Positions 16,342 to 25,938 of a DNA stretch of 64,000 bases are shown in pieces. The first letter of the stretch is position 1. Each line of letters begins with the position of its first letter. Under the pieces are notes generated by a model. That model saw nothing but the letters and a program-made list of their open reading frames with translations, had not been told where the DNA came from and made no database searches. The stretch lies in the NCBI RefSeq assembly GCF_030053395.1, contig NZ_JASGBH010000001.1, forward strand, positions 124,001 to 188,000. The letters run 5' to 3'. Source of the stretch: Limnohabitans lacus (lineage in GTDB: Bacteria; Pseudomonadota; Gammaproteobacteria; Burkholderiales; Burkholderiaceae_C). Made by a program: the position numbers and the translations under genes.

Positions 16342-17514
16342 TTATGCCAGCAGACCGCGCCGGGCCAGATCGCGCATCAAGGCTCGCACGCCGTACACCC
16401 AAGGGGCCGCTTGGTCGGAGGTGGTGATGGTGTTGGTCAAGGTGCCCAATTGGGGCGTGGACACGCTCACCGTATCGCCCACCACATGGGTGAAGCCTTG
16501 GCCGGGGCCGTGCCGGTCTTGCGTGGGCGCAAACATGGTGCCCAAAAACAACATCATGCCGTCGGGGTATTGGTGATACGGCCCCATGGCTTGACCCGCC
16601 AGGTCCAGCGGGTCGCGGCTGATTTGGCCCAGCGAGCTGCTGCCTTGCATGACAAAGCCCTCCGGGCCTTTCACGGTCAGGGTCAGGTCGCATTGGCGCA
16701 CATCGTCGATGCCAAAGTGCGCGTCAAACAGGCGGATGAAGGGGCCGATGGCGCAGCTGGCGTTGTTGTCTTTGGCTTTGCCCAGCAGCAAGGCGCTGCG
16801 GCCTTCAAAGTCGCGCAGGTTCACGTCGTTGCCCAAGCTGGCGCCCACCACCTCGCCGCGTGAGTTGACGGCCAGCACCACTTCGGGTTCGGGGTTGTTC
16901 CATTGGCTTGCGGGGTGGATGCCGGCCAGGGCGCCCGTGCCCACAGCGCTCATGGGTTGGGATTTGGTGAAGATTTCGGCGTCCGGGCCAATGCCCACCT
17001 CCAGGTATTGCGACCACATGCCTTGGGCCAGCAGCACTTCTTTGAGCTTGGCCGATTCGGGCGAGCCGGGCTTGACGCTGCGCAGGTTGTCGCCAATCAC
17101 GGCCACCACCGCCTGGCGCACGGCCTCGGCCTTGCTGGCGTCGCCCCGGGCTTGTTCTTCGATCACCCGCTCGAGCATGCTGGCCACAAAGGTCACACCC
17201 GCCGCTTTGATGGCTTGCAGGTCGCAAGGCGCCATGAGCCAAGGCTTTGTGGCATCGCGCTGCGGCTCGTGGGCGTTGGCCAACACATCGGCCGTCTTGG
17301 CCACAGCGGTCGCCAGGCCCGACTCGATCACTTGGCGCACCTGCGCGGCCGGGTTGGGCAGCTCCAGCAATTGGCTGCTGGTGGGGGCCAGCGCCGAAAG
17401 GTCAAACACCTCATGGGCCGTGATGGCCACCAAGGTGGCCCCCAGGCCCGGTTGCCAAAGGCGACCAATCAAACATGCTTGGGCGTGGTCATGGGGCAAG
17501 CTGGGATGTGTCAT
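16342..17514 (-). CDS. fumarylacetoacetate hydrolase family protein
   Basis: A 390-residue protein whose C-terminal two thirds carry the FAH fold: metal-binding EPEVVLAVNSRGEVVGASLGN, NDVNLRDFEGRS and a late TTSDQAAPWVYG segment. The long N-terminal domain and the motif RSALLLGKAKDNNASC recall the FAH subfamily that acts on 2-keto-3-deoxy sugar acids (AraD1-like dehydratases) rather than true fumarylacetoacetase. That assignment is tentative. ATG 17514 was chosen over a start 12 codons upstream. It could link to the sugar-acid genes further along, but it is not adjacent to them. Confidence 0.75.
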   Translation of the reverse strand: MTHPSLPHDHAQACLIGRLWQPGLGATLVAITAHEVFDLSALAPTSSQLLELPNPAAQVRQVIESGLATAVAKTADVLANAHEPQRDATKPWLMAPCDLQAIKAAGVTFVASMLERVIEEQARGDASKAEAVRQAVVAVIGDNLRSVKPGSPESAKLKEVLLAQGMWSQYLEVGIGPDAEIFTKSQPMSAVGTGALAGIHPASQWNNPEPEVVLAVNSRGEVVGASLGNDVNLRDFEGRSALLLGKAKDNNASCAIGPFIRLFDAHFGIDDVRQCDLTLTVKGPEGFVMQGSSSLGQISRDPLDLAGQAMGPYHQYPDGMMLFLGTMFAPTQDRHGPGQGFTHVVGDTVSVSTPQLGTLTNTITTSDQAAPWVYGVRALMRDLARRGLLA

Positions 17515-17689
17515 GGTGTTCGCGTGGTGGATAAATCGAACCCTCAGCATGCCAGAGCTGCAAGAGGCCGGCTGTCACCTACAGGCATGGGCGCTGCTGA
17601 AGAAAATTGTTGCAAGCTTGTGAGCTGCGTCACGGTATTGCCTGCTTGGGACGGTTAAATTCAACACCCTTCAGACACAGGAATTTCAC

Positions 17690-18340
17690 ATGACATTTTC
17701 AAACGCCCTCAAAGCCTCAGGCAGCCTCGTCACGGGTCTGGCCATTGTGCTGACCGGCTGCGCCACCGCCACCCCCGAGCAAAAAGGGGCGGGCACCGGG
17801 GCCTTGATCGGCGCAGTTGCGGGCCAGGTGCTGGGCCGCGACGCGAAATCCTCAGCCATCGGTGCTGGCCTGGGCGCCTTGGGCGGTTACATCTGGTCCA
17901 AGAACATGGAAGACAAAAAACGCGCCATGGAGGCGGCCACAGCCGGCACGGGCACGGTGGTCACTCAGACCGCCGACAACCAGCTCAAGCTGAGTATCCC
18001 GAACGACATTTCTTTTGACACCGGACGCTCGGACATCAAGCCCAATTTGCGCCCGATCTTGGACCAGTTCGCACAAGGCCTGAGCCAGCAAACGTCGATG
18101 GAAGTCAAGATCGTGGGCCACACCGACAACAAAGGCAGCGACGCGATCAACAACCCCTTGTCGGTCAACCGCGCCCAAAGTGCCCGTGACTATTTGGTGG
18201 GCCGTGGCGTGAGCAGCAGCCGCATCAGCATCGACGGCCGAGGTTCGCGTGAACCGATTGCCGACAACGCCACCGAAGCCGGTCGTGCGCGCAACCGCCG
18301 CATCGACATTTACCTGGCCGAGCGCTCGACGGGCAAGTGA
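17690..18340 (+). CDS. OmpA-family outer membrane lipoprotein with glycine zipper
   Basis: A 216-residue precursor. The signal peptide ends in a lipobox (VLTGC, Cys21), so the mature protein should be lipid-anchored. Residues 30-70 are a glycine zipper (GAGTGALIGAVAGQVLG). The C-terminal half is an OmpA-like peptidoglycan-binding domain with ISFDTGRSDIKPN, VGHTDNKGSD and the NRRIDIYL end. The architecture equals the YiaD/Pal-like family that tethers the outer membrane to peptidoglycan. ATG 17690 follows CAGGAA at good spacing. It is monocistronic and divergent from the FAH-family gene. Confidence 0.9.
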   Translation: MTFSNALKASGSLVTGLAIVLTGCATATPEQKGAGTGALIGAVAGQVLGRDAKSSAIGAGLGALGGYIWSKNMEDKKRAMEAATAGTGTVVTQTADNQLKLSIPNDISFDTGRSDIKPNLRPILDQFAQGLSQQTSMEVKIVGHTDNKGSDAINNPLSVNRAQSARDYLVGRGVSSSRISIDGRGSREPIADNATEAGRARNRRIDIYLAERSTGK

Positions 18341-18371
18341 TCGGCACAGCGCTGCGGCTTGGCGCGGCGCT

Positions 18372-18881
18372 TCAGAGGTAGATTTTTTGCAGCAGGTCCA
18401 GCAGCGTTTTGCGCTGGGCAGCCGTCAAGCGCGAGGTCTTTTCGACTTCGAGGTCGGAGGCGGTTTGTTCGGCTTGCTGCATCAAGGCGATGCCTTGATC
18501 GGTGGGGTGCAAACCCACGGCCCGCCCATCGTGGGGGTGCGGCTTGCGCTCGATCAGGCCCCTGGCCTCCAGACTTTGGATCAGCCCCACCAAATTGGGG
18601 GGCAGCAAATTCAAAGCTGCGCACAGCTGGCGCGAGGTCACCCCGGGGTTGTGGTGGATGGTGGACATCACCGAAAAATCCACCGGCTTGAGCCCGTAGG
18701 GTGCCAGCCGCTCTAGAAACAACTCGATGATGCTCAGCGCCGCACGACGGGCGTTGTAGCCCATCAGGCTTTGCAGATAAGTGGTGTCGATGGGGTCCAC
18801 GGCAGCCGTTGTGGCTTCCGTGGACTTTTTGCTTTTGCGGGCTGCAGGGCTTCGGGTAGCCGTTTTGGCGGTGGTGGCCAT
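18372..18881 (-). CDS. MarR family transcriptional regulator
   Basis: A 169-residue winged-helix regulator with a basic N-terminal extension of about 35 residues. The MarR core shows KPVDFSVMSTIHHNPG, the recognition region TSRQLCAALNLLPPNLVGLIQSL and the wing IERKPHPHDGRAV. It is the last gene of the minus-strand aromatic CoA block, 10 nt after the acyl-CoA dehydrogenase. MarR proteins of the FerR/CouR/HcaR type repress hydroxycinnamate genes and release DNA on binding CoA thioesters (established in other bacteria). The same role here is inferred from context. ATG 18881 removes an implausible Cys/Pro-rich extension. Confidence 0.85.
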   Translation of the reverse strand: MATTAKTATRSPAARKSKKSTEATTAAVDPIDTTYLQSLMGYNARRAALSIIELFLERLAPYGLKPVDFSVMSTIHHNPGVTSRQLCAALNLLPPNLVGLIQSLEARGLIERKPHPHDGRAVGLHPTDQGIALMQQAEQTASDLEVEKTSRLTAAQRKTLLDLLQKIYL

Positions 18882-18891
18882 GGCTGGGCCT

Positions 18892-20613
18892 TCAGGCGCC
18901 TGCGGCCGTGCACTGCTGCACGATGATGAAGGTGCGCATCTGGAATTCGGGCAGCACCCACTGGCGCAAGGCTTTGGCCGGTGCCAGCCAGCGTGTGTTG
19001 GCATCGGGGGTGTCGGCATCGACACCGGTTTCGATGCGCAACCAAGCCCAGTCCATCAGCACCAAAGCCACGGCACGCAGGTAGTCGTCGGCCACACGGA
19101 AGGGCAAAGCGGCGTCTTGGGGCGCGGCTTTGACGATCTGCGCGGTCACGGCACGCAGCGTCTGGATGCGGGCTTGTGCCGATGTGCTGGCCTTGGCCGC
19201 TTGCGGCAAGTCGGCGGCGAGGGTGTCCAGCAGCGCGTTCATGCTCTGGCCGCCATCGGCCATCACCTTGCGCACCAGCAGGTCGATCGCCTGGATCTCG
19301 TTGGTGCCTTCGTAAATCATGGCCACGCGGGCGTCGCGCACGATTTGCTCAATGCCCCATTCGCGCACATAGCCGTGGCCACCGAACACCTGCAGGCAGT
19401 CGCTGCCGCCGTGAAAGGCCTGGTGGGTGAACACCGATTTCATGACCGGCGTGACCAGGGCGCACCAGCGCTGGGCGGCGGCTTGTTGTTCTGCATCGGC
19501 GCTGTGCTTGATCAGGTCCAGCTCGAGTGCGGTGCGGTAGGCCAGCACACGACCGGCATCGACCCAAGCGCGTTGAGTGTCCAGAATTCGGCGCATGGCG
19601 GGGTGTTCGCCAATCAGGTCGGCTTCGCCCGCGCTTTTGCCTTTGCCCGGCGCACGCATCTGGCGTCGCTCTTGCGCATACGCATCGGCCTTTTGCCAAG
19701 CGGCGTCTAAAAGGCCAATGCCTTGCAAGGCCACGTGCAATCGGGCGGCGTTCATCATCACGAACATCGCGCCCAAGCCCTTGCCGGGCTCGCCCACTAT
19801 GGAAGAGACCGCTTCGTCAAAACGCATCACACAGGTGGGGCTGCCGTGCAGGCCCATCTTTTCTTCGATGCGGTCGCAATGCACACGGCTGCGGCTGCCA
19901 TCGGGGTAGAACTTGGGAACGAGGAACAGCGACAGGCCTTTGGGGCCGGGCGGGGCATCGGGCAGGCGGGCCAAGACCAAGTGAACAATGTTGTCGGTCA
20001 GGTCGTGCTCGCCACCCGAGATGAAAATCTTGGTGCCACTCACGGCATAGGTGCCATCGGGCATGGGGACCGCTTTGGTACGGGCCAGACCCAAATCAGA
20101 GCCTGCATGCGGCTCGGTCAGGCACATGGTGGCCAGCCATTCGCCGGTGGCCACTTTCTCTAAATACTGCGCTTTGAGCTCGTCGCTGGCGTGGTGCTTG
20201 ATGCACTCGTAAGCGCCATGCAAAAGGCCGGGCGCCATGGTCCAGCCGTGGTTGGCTGCGCTCAGCATTTCGTACAGCATGGCTTCGAGCACGGTGGGCA
20301 GGCCTTGACCGCCGTCTTCGCTGCTCGCGGCCAGCGCGGGCCAGCCCGATTGCCAGAAGGACTGGTAAGCGGCTTTGAAGCCTGGCGGCATGGTGACCGC
20401 GCCACCTTGCCACTGCGCACCGATTTCATCGCCATCGCGGTTGAGCGGGGCGATCACCTCGCCCACAAACTTACCTGCCTCGGCCAGCACTTGTTGCATC
20501 AGGTCCGGGTCCACCTCGGCAAAGGCGGGCAGCGCTTGCAGTTGGGCGGGGGCGTTCAGCACGCGGGACAACACAAACTGCATGTCGTCGGTGCGGGGTT
20601 GGTAGGCGTTCAT
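18892..20613 (-). CDS. acyl-CoA dehydrogenase (DmdC-like, with N- and C-terminal extra domains)
   Basis: A 573-residue FAD enzyme. The N-terminus carries the subfamily mark YQPRTDDMQFVLSRVLN. The core has TEPHAGSDLG and KIFISGGEHDL segments contacting FAD, GGHGYVREWGIEQI with the region of the catalytic base, and a C-terminal helical extension. It would convert an acyl-CoA to enoyl-CoA with electrons to ETF. Within this operon a natural substrate would be the CoA thioester of a dihydro-hydroxycinnamate (phenylpropanoate), feeding the hydratase step; that is inference. ATG 20613 was chosen over a TTG at 20628. Confidence 0.88.
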   Translation of the reverse strand: MNAYQPRTDDMQFVLSRVLNAPAQLQALPAFAEVDPDLMQQVLAEAGKFVGEVIAPLNRDGDEIGAQWQGGAVTMPPGFKAAYQSFWQSGWPALAASSEDGGQGLPTVLEAMLYEMLSAANHGWTMAPGLLHGAYECIKHHASDELKAQYLEKVATGEWLATMCLTEPHAGSDLGLARTKAVPMPDGTYAVSGTKIFISGGEHDLTDNIVHLVLARLPDAPPGPKGLSLFLVPKFYPDGSRSRVHCDRIEEKMGLHGSPTCVMRFDEAVSSIVGEPGKGLGAMFVMMNAARLHVALQGIGLLDAAWQKADAYAQERRQMRAPGKGKSAGEADLIGEHPAMRRILDTQRAWVDAGRVLAYRTALELDLIKHSADAEQQAAAQRWCALVTPVMKSVFTHQAFHGGSDCLQVFGGHGYVREWGIEQIVRDARVAMIYEGTNEIQAIDLLVRKVMADGGQSMNALLDTLAADLPQAAKASTSAQARIQTLRAVTAQIVKAAPQDAALPFRVADDYLRAVALVLMDWAWLRIETGVDADTPDANTRWLAPAKALRQWVLPEFQMRTFIIVQQCTAAGA

Positions 20614-20628
20614 GCTCGATCCGGTCAA

Positions 20629-21357
20629 TTACTTTTTGGCGGCACCCAAATAGGTGTCGATCACGCGGGGGTCTTGGGCCAGGTCAGCGGCTTTGCCGTG
20701 CAGGCCGATCTCGCCCATCTCCAGCACATAGCCCTCGTCTGCCACGGCCAGCGCGGCGCGGGCGTTTTGTTCCACCAGCACGATGGTCACGCCGGTTTGG
20801 CGCAGGGTTTCGATGATGGAGAAAATTTCTTTGACGATCAGTGGGGCCAGGCCCAGGCTGGGCTCGTCCAGCATCAAGACCGAGGGGCGCGACATGAGGG
20901 AGCGGCCCACCGCCAACATTTGGCGCTCGCCACCCGAGAGGGTGCCGGCCTCTTGCAGGCGGCGCTCTTTCAGGCGCGGGAACAGGTCGTACACATCGTC
21001 CAGGCGGTCGCGCCACTGCGCGTTGCCCAGGCGCATCTGGCGGTAACCGCCCAGCACCAGGTTGTCTTCCACGCTCATGGTGCCAAACAGCTCGCGCTTT
21101 TCAGGCACCAGGGCGATGCCCTGCATCACACGTTCTTCGAGGGTGAGTTCGGTGATCGACTGCCCATTGAATTCGATCAGGCCCTTGGACGGCAAGATGC
21201 CCATCAGGCTGTTGAGCAAGGTGGATTTGCCGGCGCCATTGGGGCCGATCACGGTGATCACGCTGCCTTTGTCGGCTTGCAGGCTCAGGCCATGCAGCAC
21301 TTCGGCTTTGCCGTAGCCCGCACGCAGGTCGGTGACTTTGAGAAGAGGGGTCGCCAT
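20629..21357 (-). CDS. livF: branched-chain/aromatic ABC transporter ATP-binding protein LivF
   Basis: A 242-residue LivF-type ATPase with Walker A GPNGAGKST, signature LSGGERQ, Walker B LMLDEPSLGLAP and the LVEQNA H-loop region. It pairs with the LivG domain fused to LivM in the upstream gene; the two genes are 1 nt apart (stop 21359-21361, start 21357). It powers import through LivH/LivM. The setting among hydroxycinnamate genes suggests the cargo is an aromatic acid rather than leucine (inference). Confidence 0.92.
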   Translation of the reverse strand: MATPLLKVTDLRAGYGKAEVLHGLSLQADKGSVITVIGPNGAGKSTLLNSLMGILPSKGLIEFNGQSITELTLEERVMQGIALVPEKRELFGTMSVEDNLVLGGYRQMRLGNAQWRDRLDDVYDLFPRLKERRLQEAGTLSGGERQMLAVGRSLMSRPSVLMLDEPSLGLAPLIVKEIFSIIETLRQTGVTIVLVEQNARAALAVADEGYVLEMGEIGLHGKAADLAQDPRVIDTYLGAAKK

Positions 21358-21358
21358 G

Positions 21359-23125
21359 TCAGTGTTCCGTTCCAAGGTAAGCGGCGCGAACGGCCGGATT
21401 GGCTTGTACTTCGGCAGGGGTGCCGCGTGTCAGCAAGGTGCCGAATTCCATCACCACCAGCTCGTCGCAGACATCCATCACCAAGTCCATGTCGTGTTCG
21501 ACCAACAAGATGCTCATGCCTTCGCCTTGCAGCTGACGCAAGACCTGGATCAGGCCTTGTTTTTCTTTGTGCCTGAGGCCAGCAGCGGGTTCATCGAGCA
21601 GCAGCAGGGCAGGGTCGCAGCACAGGGCGCGGGCAATTTCCATCAGGCGTTGCGGGCCCATGGCCAGGTTGCCGGCCTGCTCGTGCATGTAAGCGCCCAT
21701 GCCAATGCGTTCGAGTTGACGCTGTGCCTCTTTCATCATGCGTTGTTCTTCGGCGCGGTTGGTGCGCAGCATGGACGAGAGCACGCCACTTTGGCCCCGC
21801 GTGTAGGCGCCCAGCGCCACGTTTTCGAGCACGGTCATGTCGGGGATCATCTTGACGTGCTGGAAGGTGCGGGCCATGCCTTGGCGAGAAATGTCCCGCG
21901 AGGGCAAAGCGCTGATGTCGCTGCCGCGGAACAAGACCTGGCCGCTGGTTTTGGACAAGACGCCGGTGATCAGGTTGAAGGTGGTGGACTTGCCGGCACC
22001 GTTGGGGCCAATCAGGCCCACGATCTGGCCGGCTTGGATCTCAAAGCTGATGTCGTTGACAGCGGTCAAGCCACCGAACTGTTTGCGGATCTTGTCGACT
22101 TTGAGCACCACATCGCCAGCAGCGGGTTTGCTGCGTGTGGGCAGGTCGCTGGCGTTTTGCCAATCGACTCGGCGTGGTGGGCGGGGCAACTTTTTGGCCA
22201 CCACCGACCACAAACCGTCGGGCAGATACTTGAGCACCAACACCATGGCCACGCCAAAGACGATGACTTCGTAACTGCCGCTGGTGCCGATCAAAGCGGG
22301 CAGTGCCACCTGCAGGTAATCGTCGAGCAGCTTGATCAGGCCCGCACCGACGATGGCGCCCCAAACATGGCCTACACCCCCAATCACCGCCATGAACAGG
22401 TATTCGATGCCCATCTTCAGACCGAAGGCCGAAGGGTTGACGGTGCGCTGGAAATGCGCCAACAACCAGCCTGACACACAGGCAAACAAGGCGGCGACGA
22501 CGAAGATCGTGACTTTGTATCGGAAGGTGCTGATGCCCATGGCCTCGGCCATTTGTGTACCGCCCTTGAGCGAGCGAATGGCGCGACCCGGACGCGAGTC
22601 CAGCAAGTTGAGCAAGGCCACCGCACCGGCCAGCAAGATGGCCCAGGTCAGCACGAAGAACAAGCGGCCTTGGCCGATGTCGATGTCGCCGATGGACAAA
22701 CTCTTGAGGCCCAGCAGACCGTCGTATTTGCCCAAGGCATCGAGGTTGCCCATGAGGTAGTACAAAGCCAATCCCCACGCGATGGTCGCCAGCGGCAAAT
22801 AATGGCCCGACATGCGCAAGGTGATGAAGCCCACGATCAGGGCACTGACAGCGGTCAGCGACAGACCGACCAACAAGGTCAGCCAGGGCGACATGCCGGT
22901 GTTGAGCGTGAGCCAAGCGGTGGTGTAAGCGCCGATGCCCACAAAAGCCGCTTGGCCAAAAGAGGTCAGACCCCCGATGCCGGTCAGCAGCACCAGGCCC
23001 AGGCTCACAAGCGCATAAAGACCGATGTAGTTCAGTTGTGCAATCCAAAAGTCGGGCAGAGGCGCCAGGGCGATGAGCGGGACCGCAGCGGCCAGCAACC
23101 AAATGGAAAATTTTTGCTTGTTCAT
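21359..23125 (-). CDS. fused LivM permease - LivG ATPase
   Basis: A 588-residue fusion. Residues 1-310 are a LivM-type permease with about eight to ten hydrophobic helices (SLGLVLLTGIGGLTSFGQAAF is the conserved motif). After a short linker, residues about 335-588 form a LivG ATPase with Walker A GPNGAGKST near 372, a LAMGPQRLMEIARAL signature region and Walker B LLLLDEPAAGL. Such LivMG fusions exist in proteobacteria but differ from the separate livM and livG genes at 51233-52989 in this window. ATG 23125 was chosen; an upstream TTG is possible. Confidence 0.92.
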   Translation of the reverse strand: MNKQKFSIWLLAAAVPLIALAPLPDFWIAQLNYIGLYALVSLGLVLLTGIGGLTSFGQAAFVGIGAYTTAWLTLNTGMSPWLTLLVGLSLTAVSALIVGFITLRMSGHYLPLATIAWGLALYYLMGNLDALGKYDGLLGLKSLSIGDIDIGQGRLFFVLTWAILLAGAVALLNLLDSRPGRAIRSLKGGTQMAEAMGISTFRYKVTIFVVAALFACVSGWLLAHFQRTVNPSAFGLKMGIEYLFMAVIGGVGHVWGAIVGAGLIKLLDDYLQVALPALIGTSGSYEVIVFGVAMVLVLKYLPDGLWSVVAKKLPRPPRRVDWQNASDLPTRSKPAAGDVVLKVDKIRKQFGGLTAVNDISFEIQAGQIVGLIGPNGAGKSTTFNLITGVLSKTSGQVLFRGSDISALPSRDISRQGMARTFQHVKMIPDMTVLENVALGAYTRGQSGVLSSMLRTNRAEEQRMMKEAQRQLERIGMGAYMHEQAGNLAMGPQRLMEIARALCCDPALLLLDEPAAGLRHKEKQGLIQVLRQLQGEGMSILLVEHDMDLVMDVCDELVVMEFGTLLTRGTPAEVQANPAVRAAYLGTEH

Positions 23126-23126
23126 G

Positions 23127-24167
23127 TCAGTGTTCCTCGTCCGAGTGGCCACTGCGCAAAGAGCGCACGAGGAGGATGGGCAAGATGAGCGTGAAGACGA
23201 TCACTTCTTTGAAAGCGCTGGCCCAGAAAGCGCCAAAGGCTTCCACGATGCCAACAAACAGAGCGCCCACCAGGGCACCGGGGTAGCTGGCCAGGCCGCC
23301 GATCACGGCCGCCACAAAACCCTTGAGTCCGATCAGAAAGCCTGAGTCGTAAAACACGGTGGTGGTCGGGCCGATCAACAGGCCCGACAAGGCGCCAATC
23401 AGCGCGGCCATGAGGAAGGTCAGCTGGCCCGAAGTGTGGCTGGAGATGCCCATCAGGCGAGCGCCGGTCCGGTTCACGGCGGTCGCCCGCAAGGCCTTGC
23501 CGCGCAAGGTCCGCTCAAAGTACAGCCAAAGCAGAACAATCAATGCCAGGGACACGCCGAAAATGATCACCGTTTGCCCTGAGAGCGAGACGGGGCCCAG
23601 CGAGAACCGTTCGTCCCAAAAGGGCGGGTTGCGAAAGCCTTCGGCACCAAAGAACAACAGGCCCAGACCTGTCATGGCGAAGTGCACACCCACCGACACG
23701 ATCAGCAGCACCAAGGGTGTGGCCGCTTCGAGCGACTGGTAGGCCACGCGGTAGACCAGTGGGCCGAATGCGGTGACGATGGCCACGCTCAAAACGGCCT
23801 GCATCCACAGGGGGAACATTTGCGGGGCCGCCCAGATGCCCACCAGCGAGACGATCACCGGAAAAACCAAGAGCTTCAGCGCCGAGCGCAAGGCGCGCAA
23901 GGGCTTGCCATGGTGGTGCCAACGCTCCACCCATTCCATCAAAGCGGCCACGCCAGCCAAGATCAGCAGCAGCCAGATGGTGCCGGGTGTTTTTCCGGTC
24001 TGAAGCATGGCCAGGGTGAGTGCGCCATAGGCGACAAATTCACCTTGGGGAATGAAGATCACGCGGGTGACGGTGAACACCAGCACAGTGGCCAGCCCGA
24101 GCAGGGCATAGATCGCACCATTGGTGACACCGTCAAGCAGCAAGATGCTGGCGATGGAAAAGTCCAT
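23127..24167 (-). CDS. livH: branched-chain amino acid type ABC permease LivH
   Basis: A 346-residue inner-membrane permease with the LivH hallmark [40 protein letters not shown] at the N-terminus (shown here only in part as a motif) and [18 protein letters not shown] near the C-terminus. It forms the translocation channel with the LivM domain. Its stop is 1 nt before the livMG start, so the two are translationally close. It is separated from the binding-protein gene by two hairpins. Confidence 0.9.
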   Translation of the reverse strand: MDFSIASILLLDGVTNGAIYALLGLATVLVFTVTRVIFIPQGEFVAYGALTLAMLQTGKTPGTIWLLLILAGVAALMEWVERWHHHGKPLRALRSALKLLVFPVIVSLVGIWAAPQMFPLWMQAVLSVAIVTAFGPLVYRVAYQSLEAATPLVLLIVSVGVHFAMTGLGLLFFGAEGFRNPPFWDERFSLGPVSLSGQTVIIFGVSLALIVLLWLYFERTLRGKALRATAVNRTGARLMGISSHTSGQLTFLMAALIGALSGLLIGPTTTVFYDSGFLIGLKGFVAAVIGGLASYPGALVGALFVGIVEAFGAFWASAFKEVIVFTLILPILLVRSLRSGHSDEEH

Positions 24168-24209
24168 GGGAAGCCTTGGGGAAAATCAGCAGGAGCCCGT
24201 TAGAAGCAA

Positions 24210-24303
24210 AGCAGTGCGCCAGCCCCTGGGCGGGCGCACTGCTCAAGCGCAACCATTCACAGAGGTGGGCTCCCATGAGGAGAGGCCTCTGTGCATGCGA
24301 TCA
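24210..24303 (-). other. hairpins between the binding-protein gene and livH
   Basis: Bases 24210-24220 pair perfectly with 24233-24243 (11-bp stem, 12-nt loop), and 24258-24265 pair with 24296-24303. Such structures after a periplasmic binding-protein gene commonly protect its 3' end and reduce read-through into the permease genes, giving excess binding protein. That role is inferred. Confidence 0.5.
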
Positions 24304-24307
24304 GGCC

Positions 24308-25441
24308 TTATTCGACCTTGAACTTGCCGTCCACCACCTTGGTCATCACGCCGGTTTCGAGCGTGTAGCCCCAGTGGTCAGCGGGTGTCCAGTTCATGAC
24401 GCCGTGTGCGAACACGGTGCGGCCCATGGTTTCCAGGCTGTCACGCACGGCCGAGCGGAACTCGGCTGTGCCAGGCTTGGCTTTTTTGAGCGCCAAGGGG
24501 AGGGCTTTCTCGACAGCGATTTCGAAGTCATAGGAATGACCTGCGAACTGGTTGCGCGAGTTGGCGCCAAATTCTTTTTCGAATTTCTGCACAAAGTCCA
24601 AAGCCAATTTCTTGGAGGGGTGGCTGTCGGCCAATTGGTCGCCCAGCAAAGCAGGACCGGACACCACAAAAGTGCCTTCGACCGATTTGCCGCCCACGCG
24701 GGCCAGGTCAGGTGTGGCGGCGGCGTGTGTCTGATAGACCTTGCCTTTGTAGCCGCGCTCGACCAAACCCATCTGAGGCATGGCGGCACCGGAGCCCGAA
24801 GCCACGACCAACATCGCGTCGGGGTTGGCAGCGGTCAGCTTCAGCGCTTGTGGGGTCACGCTGGTGTCGGTGCGGGCAAAGCGCTCGGTGCCGACCAGCT
24901 TGATGCCGGCTTTGTCCAGCATGGGGCCCACAGCGTCCAGCCACTGCTGGCCATAGGCGTCGGTGTAGCCCAAAAAGCCGACGGACTTGACGCCTTGCTT
25001 TTTCATGTGCTCGACCACGGCGTGGCCCATCACGGTGTTGGACTGGGGCAGGCGGAACAACCACTTGTCCTTGCCAGGTGGCACGCCCACGGGTGAGCCA
25101 GCGATTTGGACGGTGCCCGCTTCAGCAGCGATGTCGGTCATGGCGGCCGCCACGGCGGTGATGCAGGAGCCAAAAATCAGATCGACTTTGTCTTCGGTCA
25201 CAAAGCGACGTGCGTTGGCCGCGCCTTTGCCGGGATCGGTCGCGTCGTCCAAGATGATCAGCTGGACTTTTTCGCCGCCAATGGTTTTGGGGAACAGCTG
25301 CAGCTGTTTTTGCATCGGGATGCCCAGGCCGGAGCCGGGGCCGGTCAAGGACAGGCTCACGCCGATCTTGATGTCGGCCAGCGCAGCGGTGCTGGACACG
25401 GCGGTGATGGCCAAGGCCAGCAGGGTTTTCTTGAGTTTCAT
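24308..25441 (-). CDS. ABC transporter periplasmic substrate-binding protein (LivK-like)
   Basis: A 377-residue precursor with a cleavable signal peptide (MKLKKTLLALAITAVSS ... ALAD). The mature part has the type I periplasmic binding fold (IKIGVSLSLTGPGSGLGIP, LIILDDATDPGKGAANARRF, FGSCITAVAAAMTDI). It belongs to the leucine-binding-like group, which includes receptors for aromatic acids. It lies in a run with CoA ligase, thiolase and thioesterase genes, so the likely ligand is a hydroxycinnamate or benzoate-type acid; that is inference. GAGGAG lies just upstream of ATG 25441. Confidence 0.9.
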   Translation of the reverse strand: MKLKKTLLALAITAVSSTAALADIKIGVSLSLTGPGSGLGIPMQKQLQLFPKTIGGEKVQLIILDDATDPGKGAANARRFVTEDKVDLIFGSCITAVAAAMTDIAAEAGTVQIAGSPVGVPPGKDKWLFRLPQSNTVMGHAVVEHMKKQGVKSVGFLGYTDAYGQQWLDAVGPMLDKAGIKLVGTERFARTDTSVTPQALKLTAANPDAMLVVASGSGAAMPQMGLVERGYKGKVYQTHAAATPDLARVGGKSVEGTFVVSGPALLGDQLADSHPSKKLALDFVQKFEKEFGANSRNQFAGHSYDFEIAVEKALPLALKKAKPGTAEFRSAVRDSLETMGRTVFAHGVMNWTPADHWGYTLETGVMTKVVDGKFKVE

Positions 25442-25508
25442 GGTTTGTCTCCTCGGGGGTTAAAAAAACACAGGTTAGGGCAATGGGTGGGGCTTGAACA
25501 GTAGGGTT

Positions 25509-25928
25509 TCAACTGCACAGGGCCTTGATGTCTTCGGGCACGGGGATCGCTTTGATGCGGTCCGGGTCCTCGGGGTGTTTGATGCAAAAGGCGCGCACTT
25601 CGGTGCCTTCGCACAGCACCGTGTCGCCGCGCATGACCACGTGCTTGTGCACGATGACCTTCTCGCGCCACTCTTGCACGCTGGTGTGCACCTGGATGGT
25701 TTCGCCATAGGTGGCGGGGCGGATGAACTTGGTGTTGATCTCCAGCAGCGGCGTGCCTATGATGCCGCGCGTCTTGACCAGTTCGCGCCAGGGCGGCACG
25801 CCGCACTGGACGAAAAAGTTGAGGGACGATGCGTCCATCCACTTGGAGAAGTTGGGGAAGAACACGATGCCTGCGGGATCGCAATCCCCGAACATCACTT
25901 GCACTTCGTAAACAACGGTTTTGCTCAT
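25509..25928 (-). CDS. acyl-CoA thioesterase, 4-hydroxybenzoyl-CoA thioesterase family
   Basis: A 139-residue hot-dog-fold thioesterase. FGDCDPAGIVFFPNFSKWMD contains the catalytic Asp of the Pseudomonas-type 4-hydroxybenzoyl-CoA thioesterase family. In this operon it would release a free hydroxybenzoate or vanillate from the aroyl-CoA formed by the thiolase, closing a beta-oxidation of the propenoic side chain (inference from neighbours). The stop is 67 bp from the binding-protein start; the SDR gene lies 10 nt upstream. Confidence 0.88.
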   Translation of the reverse strand: MSKTVVYEVQVMFGDCDPAGIVFFPNFSKWMDASSLNFFVQCGVPPWRELVKTRGIIGTPLLEINTKFIRPATYGETIQVHTSVQEWREKVIVHKHVVMRGDTVLCEGTEVRAFCIKHPEDPDRIKAIPVPEDIKALCS

Positions 25929-25938
25929 GGGCTTGCTT

